Assembly (NCBI GenBank): GCA_010405405.1
Contig: MU004236.1
Span: forward strand, 124,001-188,000
Reading direction: 5' to 3'
DNA: 64,000 nt
Source: Microthyrium microscopicum
Lineage: Eukaryota; Ascomycota; Dothideomycetes; Microthyriales; Microthyriaceae
Below, piece by piece: positions 1 through 11,307 of the stretch (positions are counted from its first letter, which is position 1; every line of letters starts with the position of its first letter). A model generated the notes under the pieces. It did not search any database, was not told the DNA's origin, and worked only from the letters and a program-made list of their open reading frames with translations. The translations under genes and the position numbers were made by a program.

Positions 1-1201
1 ACAACGGGGTACACTATATCGTTTGCGTTAATTCCTAGTCAACAAAGATGACAATAGACTTACGTGAAGAAGTCGGTCCATGGGAAACGTTTGCCAGCGG
101 AGCCAGCAGCAACTTCCTGTTCTTCCTCCTCCACGGAGGCCTTCATAACGAAGAACTCTTCTCTCGCCTGTAAAGTGTCGATTCCTCGAATCCGTTTCCA
201 GATTCTGTAAGCTTCCACAGGCTTGCCTTTGTGCATTAAGAATCGAGGACTTTCTGGCAAGAACAACATTCTGCATCAATTAGTTCAGGCTGTCAAAGCG
301 TTCAGAAGTAATACACTTACCCGGCAAACATGAGGATAGAGAAGACCACGGAGGACCCAAGAATATACCGCCAATTACCTTTGACGTGCAGAAATATGGC
401 AGCAACGACATAACCAAAGACTTCTCCCAAGGCGATGTTGAATTGGTACAGTGAGACCATGTTACCACGGATTTTTCTTTCGACACACTCGGCGACATAC
501 ACAGGGACAGTGCCGCCTTCAAGTCCAACGCCAATGCCAAGTATAACCCGGCCTGCAACAATCATTCCTGTTTCTCGTTAGTCAAGGGTATGGGAAAAGT
601 ACGAGGTTTTCATACCAAAGCTATTAGCTCCGGCCTCAAGAGCAGCACCGAGTGTATATAAAACAGTTGATAGGACGATGGACCATTTGCGACCAAACCA
701 TTCATTGCATGGCGAAATTAGTATCGCGCCTCCCACGGCACCCAAAGGCATTCCCGAATTGACCAAGCTGTTTTGCTGAACTGTAAGTCCGAGATCCTTT
801 GGCAAGAACAAGTTTGCTCCGCTGATAAGTGATTGATCGAGGCCAGAAAGCAGACCACCCATGGAAGCAAAGATGACCATGGCGATTGTGAAATGCTTTG
901 GAGATTTGAAATTGATTTCAAAGAAGTTTCTCTTATACCCAGCAGCTTTCTCTCGTTCTTCCATCTCAAGTATTAAAGCATCAATCTCCCAACCGCCAGC
1001 TTTGGCGACCTGAAGTGCTTCAAACTCGCCTTTGACTTCTGGCACTAAGCCTTCGTGGACTCGTTCTTGAATTTGTACAGCAGAGGGTCGTCTGTCTCCC
1101 CCAGCCTTGTAGTTCTCCATGGCAGATGAGACTGCGGTAGGATCTAGAGACGAGGCTCGCCTCTCCCACATGGCTTGGGTAGTGTCAAGTTCCTTCGGCA
1201 T
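1..1201 (-). CDS. MFS sugar porter, 3' end cut off by the window
   Basis: Proton-coupled sugar (or polyol) uptake carrier of the plasma membrane, sugar porter family of the major facilitator superfamily. Exons on the minus strand are 616-1201, 321-567, 64-270 and 1-13, separated by introns of 48, 50 and 50 nt; about 347 residues are visible and the C-terminal half lies outside the window. The ATG at 1201 opens a long hydrophilic N-terminus of about 100 residues, then the first membrane segments. Family marks are GRVILGIGVG followed by PVYVAE, and PESPRFL at the start of the central cytoplasmic loop. The last splice restores a V-P-R stretch after FFT, as usual in fungal sugar porters. Substrate cannot be told from sequence; a myo-inositol or hexose carrier are both possible. 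Confidence 0.9.
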
Positions 1202-2472
1202 GGCGTGTTGTTTCTCAATTGGATCAATATATGGATGAGAAGAGAAACTGATCAGCCAGTTTGAGTTCTCACACTATCCCAGGCTCGACCTCTTTCTTAT
1301 AAACCCGGCCCCAAAGCATGCCATAACTGTCTATCAAAGAACCACGATAGCTATCACCCTGAGCAGACGCGATCCGCTTCGCCTTCCCTTGCTCCGAACA
1401 CCACCATGCCTCTTCATAACTGGCCAATTCCTTCCTCAAGTTGCGCTTCCGAACATGTATCCACCAGGGCAACAAATGCATGGCTATCAATTAGCCAAGC
1501 GGGGTACACCCTGAGCGGTGGATATGACGATGGATGGCTATCACAACCAGGGTGTTGGGAAGCAGATTCAAGCAGTGCGCCCAACAATTTGGCCACCACC
1601 AAAACCTTCAAGCACACAAATGTCTCATCTCACAACTGACTGGCTCAATATCAGTCGTTCAAGGTCGCGCGACACTTCTTTGGTGATTGTACCCCGCAAA
1701 AGGCAAGATGCATGACCAGGTTGACATGATCCGACGAGCTTTTGTGCAGGAGGGTTCACACTCCGGCTACAGCCTACAGGATTTTACGGTGTATTGGTCA
1801 ATATCGACGATTGAATTGATGCTGTGCGTTGGTTCAGCATATCACTGGTTTCCGGGTTGGGCATCTAGAGTTTAAGCATGAGGAGAAGATGCACACTGGA
1901 GAGGAAAGTGATAGTATCTTTGCATTTATGGCGTCATAGATCTATCAATTCCACTTGATCATGAGATATTGAACGTCAATCAGATTGAATTTCGAGATCT
2001 ATCGCGAAGACATTTTCCGCCTCATTTACTTTACTTGCTCAATTCCCTTGCTCCAAAACATAAATTGTAAGTATTCACATCCGGGAGACATTCAGTTGAT
2101 ACCACTAGCATAAAGAACCTTGAGCATGCATTTAAGACATGGACATATTTCGCTACCAGGATACTGGGGCGACCCATAAGAGCTATTTTATATTGAACTA
2201 GGCTAAGAAGGCTTGAAAACGTGGACTAGACCAGGTACGATATCGGACCCGACATGAATTATCCGCAAAGAAGGATCCAATGAAACATGAAGCAGCGGAA
2301 CAGTTCCACCATCTGAGACTGGTTATGTGACTAAGATGAGGGAATTTCGACCATCGGAAGAAGAACAGTAGGCATGATTTCCAAAACTCGGGAACGAGAA
2401 AATGGAGAAGAAATTAAAAGGTTGAATTGACATTGAATCAGTATTGGTTACATGTAAGCTACGGATAAGACA
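1202..2472. other. Intergenic, with possible zinc-finger gene relic
   Basis: Between the sugar porter start and the DPH1 3' end. The only structure I see is the broken coding-like stretch annotated separately at 1404-1940. The rest (1202-1403 and 1941-2472) shows no convincing gene. The first part probably holds the sugar porter promoter. Confidence 0.5.
1404..1940 (+). pseudogene. Possible decayed C2H2 zinc-finger gene
   Basis: No intact reading frame is present, but fragments in shifting plus-strand frames look coding. At 1576-1623 one frame reads C-A-Q-Q-F-G-H-H-Q-N-L-Q-A-H, which resembles half of a fungal C2H2 finger of the 'FGHHQNLKAH' type, though the first cysteine pair is incomplete. 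Just upstream another frame gives MYPPGQQMHGYQL, and near 1875-1905 a third gives KHEEKMHTGEE, similar to a finger linker. At least two frameshifts would be needed to join these. It could be a dead transcription-factor gene or chance; the call rests only on short motif resemblance. Confidence 0.27.
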
Positions 2473-3902
2473 TTATCCGACTTTCACTGAGTGGAGTGGT
2501 GCAATATCCTCTGCCTTGACTCTCCCCAAGCCTTCCCGAGCATAGTAATCCATCGGATACAGTGCTTCAGCATTACTATCATCCATCCAAGGAGCCTCTT
2601 GCTGATCCAGTGCGACCAATGCCTCGTATGGGCTCAGTAAGGGGCATGCAAATGCGTATCCCCAGTCAATACTGAGTCTAGGACAAGCGACCTGAACCCA
2701 AGCCCCGACATCACTCATCATAGCGAGCTTGCCTGGAAATATCTCGCTCATGGCAATATGAAAGACTTCAATATTCTTTGCTTTACAAAGCTGCTCAATC
2801 CTACGAAGCGTGTTTGGGTTTCCTTGCCGTCCTAGAGTACCGAGTATGAGTCCCCATTTTGTGGCCTTTTGAGCTTTAAGCACAGCCTGACGCCGGAGAG
2901 TATATAGCTCTTCATGGTCGTAGGACTCGCGGGTGAGTTTTCTTGAATATGGGTCGTATCTATAGGCTGGCAATTTCGGATTATGGATCATGGCAGATTC
3001 GAGATGAAATCTACCATCTCCGAGATACAGTAGGATGTCGGCGCCTTCAGTAGCATCTGATTTAAGAGCTATTCGTGGAGAGGTGCATCCAAGTATTTCG
3101 CCTTTGCTGAGTGGCGAAATTTGGGGAACGAGAATCCCATACCCGGCGCTCTTTAACTGTTGCATGACACCATGGATGGTAGCATTGAATTGTATCGTAC
3201 CTACCAAGGCAATGGTCTTTCCTGCTTGGAAGTTACGCTCGATGGTTGCTATGAGGTGTGAGACATCAATTCCGATATCGACGAAAACATAGAGAGTTTT
3301 GATGCTTGTCACGCTGACTGGTATCAAACAGCTATGTGCGTAGTGAATTAGCAGCTCACACCCCAGAGCTCTCGCGGTATAATCATCGACGCAGCATGCG
3401 CCGTATGTGACATCGCCCATGATCAGAGTCTCTGTTCCTGGACAAAACTGGGTCAAAATGTCCGATATGGTGGTCGCAAACAGTAGCAAGCCTTCTGGAA
3501 ACTGTAATGCGATTTTTTTAGCTCCACTCGTGCGGATGCGATGGATAGTTTTGGGTATCTCGAATGCATAATTTGATGGTAAAAGAGCTATGGCGGCCTT
3601 GATGTCCACGTTATCTGAAATTTCGGCGGGAACAGCATTTAGAGTGCGAGCCGAGCGTCGCGGTTGAGCAACTATTGTAAGTGAGCGATCGACCGCCATT
3701 ATTGGATATAGATCAAGGTACCTTGGACATGTGTACTAGACTCTATATTGCTTCCATCTTGGAACTCCGTCGAGGCTTTCTGGGCTGCTGTCTTGCGACC
3801 CACAAACCTTCGTTTTGGCTGCTTGGGCACCGTGGGTGAGTCGTACTGGACGTTTTCATCGCTAGATGGACCAAGATTAGTTTGATCTCGGTCTTCTTCC
3901 AT
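2473..3902 (-). CDS. DPH1: Diphthamide synthase subunit DPH1
   Basis: With DPH2 this Fe-S radical enzyme transfers the 3-amino-3-carboxypropyl group of S-adenosylmethionine to a histidine of elongation factor eEF2, the first step of diphthamide synthesis in the cytoplasm. Two exons, 3722-3902 and 2473-3671, with a 50-nt GT-AG intron, give 459 residues. The family signature [13 protein letters not shown] and the motif [12 protein letters not shown] are clear. Three conserved cysteine sites expected to hold the 4Fe-4S cluster are present at about residues 153/154 (GACC), 256 (LGCTSPR) and 390 (VACPRLS, followed by DWG). The short basic N-terminal exon (KRRFVGRK) matches the usual start of fungal DPH1. 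Nothing looks broken. Confidence 0.96.
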
Positions 3903-4910
3903 GCTCTTGAATTCGATTCGCGTTGAAATCTTCCGCTTGGAAATTGATGATGCCTAGGAAAAATAGAGGTAGTAGAGAGCAGTATCTTAGGACTGAGGTT
4001 GGTGGGACTTCACCAGGTGGCAAGCTCACATCCACCACCCAATAGACCGACCATGGTATCACAATTCCTAGCTTTTGAGTAAAAACGATAATCGAAACTT
4101 TCAAGTGAATTGGTCACTAAACTCTAAAAAGATACATAGTTTCAACACTAAATTAACTATGTACGCGTGCGCGAAAAGAACATCAGCTTTATTTTCGCTT
4201 GTATACGAAAGCGCATTACGGCCTACCCAGCAATATTAAAGAACACCAAAAACTTACATCCAAAATATATATTTTTAATAGTTTCTACCTTTCTTATACC
4301 CTTATTTTACCCTTTTTAAATTATATAAATAAGCTATTTTAATGTACTAATTTTTGGTTTTTAGTTTTCTTTAATATTGCCAGGTAGGCCGCAATACGCT
4401 TCCGTAGTCGTCTTACGATCTACAAGTTATTACACACTTTAAGAAGCTCGATTTATTGACTTGATATGATTGCATTACTCCACGCAAATTGACCGAATAT
4501 CGATATTGAAAAAATCCATATGCCCAGTTCTTGTCAGTACTTGATATGCCATGTCGATGAATCCTTTTGACAGGATCTTGCTTAGAAACATGTTTTCGAC
4601 CGGTACATTGTACTATTTTGTTGATTCAGTATTATTCTTATATTGATGTTTGGTGGCCTCTCTTTTTTTACAGTTGAACTTTGCTTGACGACCAGCCAAC
4701 GTCAGTCCAACAATTCAACTGGCTACATATTCTCTGATGCTGGAAATCTACCACTGATATTGCTAATCTTCGATCGAGTGAACTTTATCCAGACAAAGAT
4801 GATCTCTACTACCTAAACAAAACATTTCGCAGAAAACAATAAACAGTTTTGAGACCTCGCCACTAACCATAGTAATTCTTTTGTACCTAATGCGAATCAA
4901 TTTCGAGGAC
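3903..4910. other. Intergenic, contains a MITE-like element
   Basis: Space between the DPH1 start and the 3' end of the beta-lactamase-family gene. It carries the inverted-repeat element at 4206-4404; the remainder (3903-4203 and 4407-4910) is AT-rich non-coding sequence with no gene that I can support. Confidence 0.6.
4206..4404. mobile_element. MITE-like element with long terminal inverted repeats
   Basis: The ends are imperfect inverted repeats of about 45-50 bp. The left arm begins CGAAAGCGCATTACGGCCTA and the reverse complement of the right arm begins CGGAAGCGTATTGCGGCCTA; both continue through CAATATTAAAGAA. The 100-bp middle is very AT-rich and non-coding. A TA dinucleotide flanks both ends (4204-4205 and 4405-4406), as expected for a Tc1/mariner-type target duplication. 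The short length, lack of coding capacity and paired arms fit a miniature inverted-repeat transposable element. Several mismatches between arms are C/T or G/A, so mild RIP or age is likely. Confidence 0.72.
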
Positions 4911-6169
4911 TCAACTCGCACTCTGATCTTTACCAAAATGTTCCTTCCAATACGCAGCAATAAGTTCGCCAGTTTTCGGGTCTCCAGGTGGTAACATCTG
5001 CGTTGCAAAGAATCCACCAATGCCTCTATCTCTATTAACCATCCACACTGGACTCGTATATCCCGACCAGGTCAGCGTATTAGCCGGAATATTCAACTCC
5101 GGCACCCCTTCTAGCAACAACAATCCTCCTAAACCATAATTCACACTTGCTTCAGGAGGAGGCACCCCACCAGTATTTAGCAGCCAGACATAAGAGTTCT
5201 CTAACAGTCCTTGAAGTGCGGGCGAATCTGGCTGGAATTGTGAAGTGAACATCTGCTTCACGGTCTCTGGTTTCAACAACTTGGGCTCATCCTTCAACAG
5301 ATCAGAGAGTACGGCACAGTAGTCGGGGACTGTGAGTGCCAGTCCACTACCGCCATGTTCGTCTAGCGCGTTCTCACCGAATGGAGCAACAGCCTCTTTG
5401 AGTCCGCCGTCTTCAGTGCGTTCATAGCAGGTGACAAGCCGCGCTTTCATGTCTGGATGATCGCTGATATCAAATGTTGGAAATGGCGCTGTTCGTCCAA
5501 CAGGTTCAAATATGTTGGTTGTAAAGTAATCTCTCAACGATATATTTCCATTCAGTCGTCGTACCAGATATCCAGCCCAGTCAAGACCAGATCCATATAT
5601 CCAACCCTCTCCTGGTTCAAAAAGTAATGGAGTCGCATAACATTCCGGAACAGTTCCACTGATTGGATATACCATTGGTTCCTGGCCCCTTTCTGCTCTC
5701 CACGTTACGGAGGCTGGAGACATTCCATCATATGCTAGGCCACTTGAATGCGTGAGAAGCATCCTCAAGGTAATCTCCTTCGTGGGCTTGGTGAATGAGA
5801 TGGTCTTGCCTTCATCGGGGGTGTGGATGATTGGAAGGTCAGAGATCTCTGGAAGGATCTTGTAGACGCTTTCGCCGAGGCTGATGAGACCACGTTCGAC
5901 ACATTGGAGAGCTGCGATTGTGGTGATGAGCTTGGTGCATGAGGCTACTTTGAAGACGCCATTGTTGGATATTGGCGAGGCATCGCTCTCAATTGCATTT
6001 CGACCGTAACGTTTACTATAGGTTATGCCTAGAAGTTATTTAGCTTCGAGCTCATGTGCTGTGCAGCGAGATCTTATATACCTGTCTTATTGACTCCAGT
6101 CAAAATGGCGCCTTGAATTGTGCCACTAGGCTTTGTGGCCTCGTTGAAGATGGTGTCAAGCTCACTCAT
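4911..6169 (-). CDS. Serine beta-lactamase-family hydrolase/transesterase
   Basis: Member of the class C beta-lactamase/penicillin-binding fold family; fungal members act as esterases or acyltransferases rather than drug-resistance enzymes. Exons 6082-6169 and 4911-6028 with a 53-nt intron give 401 residues. The nucleophile motif SxxK is S59-C-T-K62 and the second motif is Y174-G-S176, followed by a GEGWIYGSGLDW context usual for this family. The MLLTHSSGLAY stretch after the first motif is also typical. There is no signal peptide, so it is probably cytosolic. Neighbours give no pathway hint; a LovD-like role in secondary metabolism is possible but unsupported. Confidence 0.88.
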
Positions 6170-6784
6170 GCTAACTGTAGGTTCAACCTCGTTTTTTATA
6201 ACGAAGGAAATGCGATGGGAGATAGAAACGACCTTATGGAATAGCCACTCTTACTTTTGTAAAAGTTGCTGCTGTAAACAGATACGTACCTAGGTAGCTA
6301 TCATCAGTGGCACAGAATGACGATGTTTTGGGGAGGAGTTCGTTAGCCGAGGTGGCCTTCAAGAGCTCACGTAATGCCCAGAATTGGGTAGTACTTTAGA
6401 AGTTTTCTGACGACGATAATGCTCTACTATACTCTTAAGAAAAGGACTTTGATACGTGGTGGAGACGTTATGTTATCATGATTGATGTCGTAATAGTTGT
6501 GTATTGTGCTTCCCACCAATAATAGTCAAAATACAATCAACAGTCTTATCAGAGGAATTGACCATCTTCATTTACGTTTTCACTCAGCTAGAAAGAATCT
6601 GACGTAAGATATATACCTCTGAGCCGTTTCTAGGAAGGGAGTCAAACAGCTATCATAGATCATTTACAAAGAAGCACTCAAATCTCTACTCCATGGCCAA
6701 ATACCATCCAATTGATACCAGTGAGTATAGATCATCTCTTGCGATCATCTTTTTCAAATATGTAAGCTCTTCGCACTGCCTAAA
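6170..6784. other. Intergenic, nothing recognised
   Basis: Upstream region of the beta-lactamase-family gene and 3' flank of the next minus-strand gene. No open frame with family resemblance, repeat or RNA gene was seen. Confidence 0.5.
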
Positions 6785-7729
6785 TCAAGCATTCGTGAGT
6801 AAACCCCTTCGATGACTTCTCGACATCTGGGGCCGATGAGGTTTAACCAACGCTTTTTGTGCTGAATCAACAGCGGCCTGAGTAACATGGCCCAAAATCC
6901 GTGAAGACGGCATCAAAATCTCTTGCTTCCATGGAATAAATCTATCCAAAGCTGATAGCTTAGGTGGCGACCAAAGCCCGATCCCTTCCAGCAAATTCAG
7001 GTTGGTAGATGGTAGATTCATTTGAACCAGTGGTCGAAAGTCGTGCTTGACGCCATGTATGGTCAAAGGGTGTAGCTCATTAGAGAAACTCAATGGCTCT
7101 TCAATTACCGTTGTCCGATACGCAGGCATCAAAAGATGGAAATGAGGAGCTTTTGTGTTCCCTCCTCGCTCTTTGAAGTAGAGCCTGAGATATCTCATCC
7201 AAAGGCATAGTCCATCTAGATTATCGCTCATTCCATGGAAACGTTCAGACAGTGGTTCCCTTCGCTCTTTAACGATGTGATAGAACTCCGCATGCCAGTC
7301 ATCATCCGGGTGAAACACAAAGAAGAGATGTCAGGTATGAGAGCCACTCGTATTTTCCAGATGATATTCCAGCCATTTCAGAACTCTGTCTGCGAAGATC
7401 GTTGGTGCCATTAATGCAGTTTGCGCCTTCATCTCGGATCCAATTTCACGTACTGCTCTGACCATCTCGCCCATTTGGTATGCTTGGACACACTGAGCAG
7501 CCGCACCAGCAACGTTGACAAAATTCAAGAATCCACCATAATATTTCGAGTTTGTAGCCAATGTTTTGACTGTAGGAATGATTTCTCTGGCTGTTTCTTG
7601 AACAGCGATGGCAGTTTTCTCTACTGTATTGAGGGTAACTTCGGCGGTCCTGGCACAGGCTTCGACCGCACTGAATGCGGTTCGAACCGTACCTTTCTTT
7701 TTCGTTTTTCTTGGACCAAATAAGCCCAT
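6785..7729 (-). pseudogene. Unknown-function gene interrupted by one in-frame TGA
   Basis: Reading from the ATG at 7729, a 132-residue frame (MGLFGPRKTKKKG, then an Ala-rich helical stretch) stops at a TGA at 7331-7333. The very next codons, in the same frame, continue for another 181 residues to 6785 (FVFHPDDDWHAEF, then a MSDNLDGLCLWMRYL stretch). Both halves have protein-like composition, so this looks like one gene of about 313 residues with a premature stop. I found no plausible intron that removes the TGA: the first AG after it lies beyond the HPDDDWHAE segment. I do not recognise the family; it has no signal peptide or clear membrane segment. It may be a recent pseudogene, a sequencing error or a readthrough gene. 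Confidence 0.55.
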
Positions 7730-8497
7730 GGCGATAGCTCTGAGGTTCCAAAAATTACGTCAGATAGTTCTCCAAGAGGTACTCAAAGTGGAAGCTGGCT
7801 GCCTGATTGTTGTTGTTGACAGAAGAAGGGCATTCGGTAGGGCTCTCCCGCCCAAACACCTCTCAAATACTGATATAGCCTCAGGCGAGCAGCAACGCAA
7901 CTTCTGGTGAGCCTTGAAAGTCACAAGGTGTGATTCTTCAAACAAAAAGAAAGGCCTGCGGGAAGTCACACGAAGCAGGAAAAGTTGAACAGCCCACAGG
8001 CAGATCTTCGCGTCCAGGCTGGGTGTAACTTGTGCCTGAAAGAACAAGGAATATGAGGATAATCTTGAAAGGACGTCTAGGGAAGCCTGTCAGACCCGCA
8101 TATGCATTGCATTTGGGGCGGTCTGAGAAAGGCTAGTATAAGAATCCACAAGGCTGCCCATTGGCTTGGGTTGCAAAAAGATTAGTACATAAAGACAGAG
8201 CACAAGAGTATGACAGGTAGGTACCTACCTAGCAGCTTGAATGTAATAGAACTTATAAAGGAAAAGCCTAGGAAAGCATTTTTCTAGTTCTATTGTAGCC
8301 ATCATAAATCGTCCGCCTCATATTGAAATCAAGTTACCTACTCGCTAAATAAAAGAGCTTATGTTCCCTTGGATAAAAATCAGGTTTGAAATGGATATAG
8401 GATATATCTCACCAATTTTTTCGGAACAGCACAAGAACCTCGCAAGTTCTACAACAATTCTATCCAAAATACAAGGTATGTAATTCAAGTCTCTGAT
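7730..8497. other. Intergenic, nothing recognised
   Basis: Between two minus-strand genes. No coding potential beyond short chance frames; it presumably holds the promoter of the preceding unknown gene and the 3' UTR of the RBR gene. Confidence 0.5.
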
Positions 8498-10519
8498 CTA
8501 TAAACTATCACCATCTCCAGGAACCTCCTCTATTTCCTCATGTACAAAAGAGACATGCTCATCGCAGGCCTCGGAGTTTGGCAAAATAGCTACACAAATC
8601 CAACAGAAGTTTATCTTGCATTCGGGACAAGCCATACGGCTATCGTTTTCAACCTTTTCTATTACCACTGAACATTTGGGGCATATTTTCGCATCGTGCC
8701 CATCTTTCAAAAGGTCTTCTATGCATTCAGTTTTGGTGAGTACCTCGTCTTTGTTGTTGGCTTCGCAGGATGTATTGGGATGGTAATATCGACACTTTGT
8801 ACAAATAGTGATCAAACAGCTTGGACAGGTCTGAACGCGTGGTCTTGTCGCATCTGAAGGCTCTGTCGATTCGCTGTCTATTCGGAACCAATGTTTGCCA
8901 CATGGACAAGGCTGTAAGGAACCGGTATGGCGTTGCTGAAATTGGTCATAAGGATTGATTGTATCCATATACTTGGCAAAAGAAGTTTCCAAGTTTGACT
9001 CCAATGCGGGTGCTGCCATATGCTTCTTCATGACGTCCAGAGTGAACATAGTGTTACAATTCCCGCCATTTCCAGGACACCTAATGGGGGCAACCTCATT
9101 TTTGTCTGACACCTGATATCTACAATACACCTCAAAACAGTCTAGGCATATTGTATGTCTGGGACAAACTCGAGTGGCATAGGCGTACGGCATGTGCAGC
9201 TTAGAATAGCATACGGGGCAACCTCCGATAATCCCATCGTCACTAACGACTGGTGACTCGGCTCTTCGGCTAACTTTCTTTGCTGGTTTGACTCGTACTT
9301 TGCTCCTTATAATGTCTGTTAATTCATAACAGAGCGCCTGTACTCGTTCTGGTGCACCGTACATCGACACCTGGCGTTTTACTTTGTCCACAACAATTGC
9401 GACCTGGGAGAACCTTTCAAGAGCTTCCAATTTTTTCAACGTGGCTGGAGAAAATAATGTTGGAAACCAGCAATATTGATCCTCATCATATAGTTTCTTT
9501 CCTTTTAGGATTTCCAGGAGACTTGTGACAACATAGGTGATCCGTTGCATAACGCTGCCTGAGATAACCAGAGAGGTAAAGTGCGAACCAATTCCAGATT
9601 GGACCTCGCAGCGTATGTGAGGATCATCCCACAGATCGGTATCCCATTTGCATCGGTCAAAATCTTCTTTGAGTTCTTGTCTCAAAGCAATATATATCTT
9701 GCTGGGGACCGTGATTTTGACCTGAAAAATTGGCACCACTGCCAGGACGTGGTCTCTATACGCTTTAGAGAGAATCCACGAGTATTTAGTGCATGCGAAT
9801 ACGGCATCAGCTTCATGTTTGAATCGACTGGTCATTGCACATGTATTGCCTTCCAAATTGTACTCCACATTCGCTTTGGTGAGTGGTCCACTACGCTCAA
9901 GATCATGGCGCAGGCTCTCTGCAATGAGGCTGTCGGAATTTTGGTTGTCTTTTTCGTTAATTCGACCGGCAGAGACTCTGGATGATCTCCAATCTATTCG
10001 GACCGTTCGACATTCGGCCTCCACTGACATGAATTCGCCTACAATCGAGCCACGATAGCCTCCTGGCATATATCTTATCGAGTCACATACTTGCTGTGCA
10101 ATTTCTGAAGTTCTAGTCGTGAAGGTAAGCGTCAGTGATTTGACTGATATGTCGTCTAAGTGCAGGTCCTGGAAATCCAAATCAACACCGTGGCTATCCA
10201 AATAGTGACGCGCATCGTTTAGAGACCACTGCGGTGGCAGATTCTCGATCTTAACTGTAGTCAAATCACCAGGAAGACATGTTTTGACAACCTGTCCGTA
10301 TTTGTTGAAGAAACATCTCACACCCTGTATATCTCGAGTGAATTCGTCTAGATAAGTCGTCTGGTCCTCGCTGATATGTGTATCTTCTGTCTCGGACTCA
10401 GGACCGAAATCTGACATAGAAGTATCATCCGTGTCTCGTAAGCTATCTGAGACTTCTGAAAGTTCAGAGTCCTCGTATTCTTCCACGTATGGATGGTGTT
10501 GGGGCGTATTCTCTTCCAT
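8498..10519 (-). CDS. RBR-type (RING-IBR-RING) protein lacking the catalytic Cys
   Basis: 673 residues from the first ATG at 10519; the frame extends upstream only with non-ATG codons. An acidic N-terminus is followed by an RRM/KH-like region (IENLPPQWSLNDARHYL). The RBR module follows: RING1 from about residue 433 (CPVC, CPRHTICLDC, CPGNGGNC), an IBR with CPCGKHW and CPSC...CTKC, and RING2 from about residue 610 (CPKC, then CPEC and FCWIC). RBR E3 ligases carry ubiquitin on a RING2 cysteine (the GGC of parkin). Aligned by cysteine spacing, that position here reads E-N-D-S-R-M-A-C, with Asp/Ser in place of Cys and no following His. It may be a scaffold or pseudo-ligase rather than an active E3. 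Confidence 0.87.
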   Translation of the reverse strand: MEENTPQHHPYVEEYEDSELSEVSDSLRDTDDTSMSDFGPESETEDTHISEDQTTYLDEFTRDIQGVRCFFNKYGQVVKTCLPGDLTTVKIENLPPQWSLNDARHYLDSHGVDLDFQDLHLDDISVKSLTLTFTTRTSEIAQQVCDSIRYMPGGYRGSIVGEFMSVEAECRTVRIDWRSSRVSAGRINEKDNQNSDSLIAESLRHDLERSGPLTKANVEYNLEGNTCAMTSRFKHEADAVFACTKYSWILSKAYRDHVLAVVPIFQVKITVPSKIYIALRQELKEDFDRCKWDTDLWDDPHIRCEVQSGIGSHFTSLVISGSVMQRITYVVTSLLEILKGKKLYDEDQYCWFPTLFSPATLKKLEALERFSQVAIVVDKVKRQVSMYGAPERVQALCYELTDIIRSKVRVKPAKKVSRRAESPVVSDDGIIGGCPVCYSKLHMPYAYATRVCPRHTICLDCFEVYCRYQVSDKNEVAPIRCPGNGGNCNTMFTLDVMKKHMAAPALESNLETSFAKYMDTINPYDQFQQRHTGSLQPCPCGKHWFRIDSESTEPSDATRPRVQTCPSCLITICTKCRYYHPNTSCEANNKDEVLTKTECIEDLLKDGHDAKICPKCSVVIEKVENDSRMACPECKINFCWICVAILPNSEACDEHVSFVHEEIEEVPGDGDSL

Positions 10520-11307
10520 CGTTAAGGGCGAAGTGAGATGGTCCGGCGGCAAAAGTGCGTTCAAATGAAGTATTGTATCAGACAGTCTGGAATTGAACTT
10601 GGATCATACTGCCATTTTCTTTCAGAGCCAAAGAATCAATATCTAGCATGAAAGAGATTATTTTTGAATCCGGCCAAAGTGCTTTGTTTTGAATGAAGCT
10701 TACAAAACCTAAGGTAGGCAACAAAGGACCTCACCAAGTACTTCCTAGCTTTGAGCTCAAAACGGATATGGGTGTTTGGATTAGAAATTCGTAAGGCGGC
10801 TACTACTGTACCGTGTGGTATGAACCAAACTATATCAAGATAGCTCTCTTGACAGCACAAGAGCTGTATGCTTTGATTTTGAGTATTCCAATTGAGCTCA
10901 TCATTTTAGTATTGTTGTTCGCTATACGGATGATTCGGAGTCTTATAAGAGAGATTATGATCCTATTTTTTAATTTGTCGTTAAAGTATAGCAGTCTAGC
11001 AGAACATTCCAACAGATATCTGAATCAGTGGACGTGGACAGCCTGATGGCAGGCAATAACAGGGGTGGCCTGTCCATAAGTTTGATTTTTTTGGATTTCT
11101 ATTGGACGAATTACAGGCCCGCTGTTTATGTCTCGGCAGTACCTGACCGAATAGGCCTAGCGCAAACCACGATAACCAGTGGCGGCGTGTTTTCTCACCG
11201 ATACAGGACTTACATTAATACCAGTACATAGGGACATATAACCTCAACCTTCTTGCCACAGGTTTGGAGTTTTCCATTCCGAATCCAGACTGTCGCATCA
11301 CAATAAC
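10520..11307. other. Divergent intergenic region
   Basis: Shared upstream region of the RBR gene (minus) and the MFS gene (plus). A hydrophobic 77-residue frame at 10813-11046 is AT-driven and not convincing. No repeat or RNA gene was seen. Confidence 0.5.

Noticed and set aside
7331-7333. TGA as selenocysteine or peroxisomal readthrough stop
   Set aside because: Fungi of this kind lack the selenocysteine system, and the context is not TGA-CTA; the downstream end is no peroxisomal targeting tail.
10813-11046. Hydrophobic 77-residue frame as a membrane protein gene
   Set aside because: Short, AT-driven, no start context or similarity.
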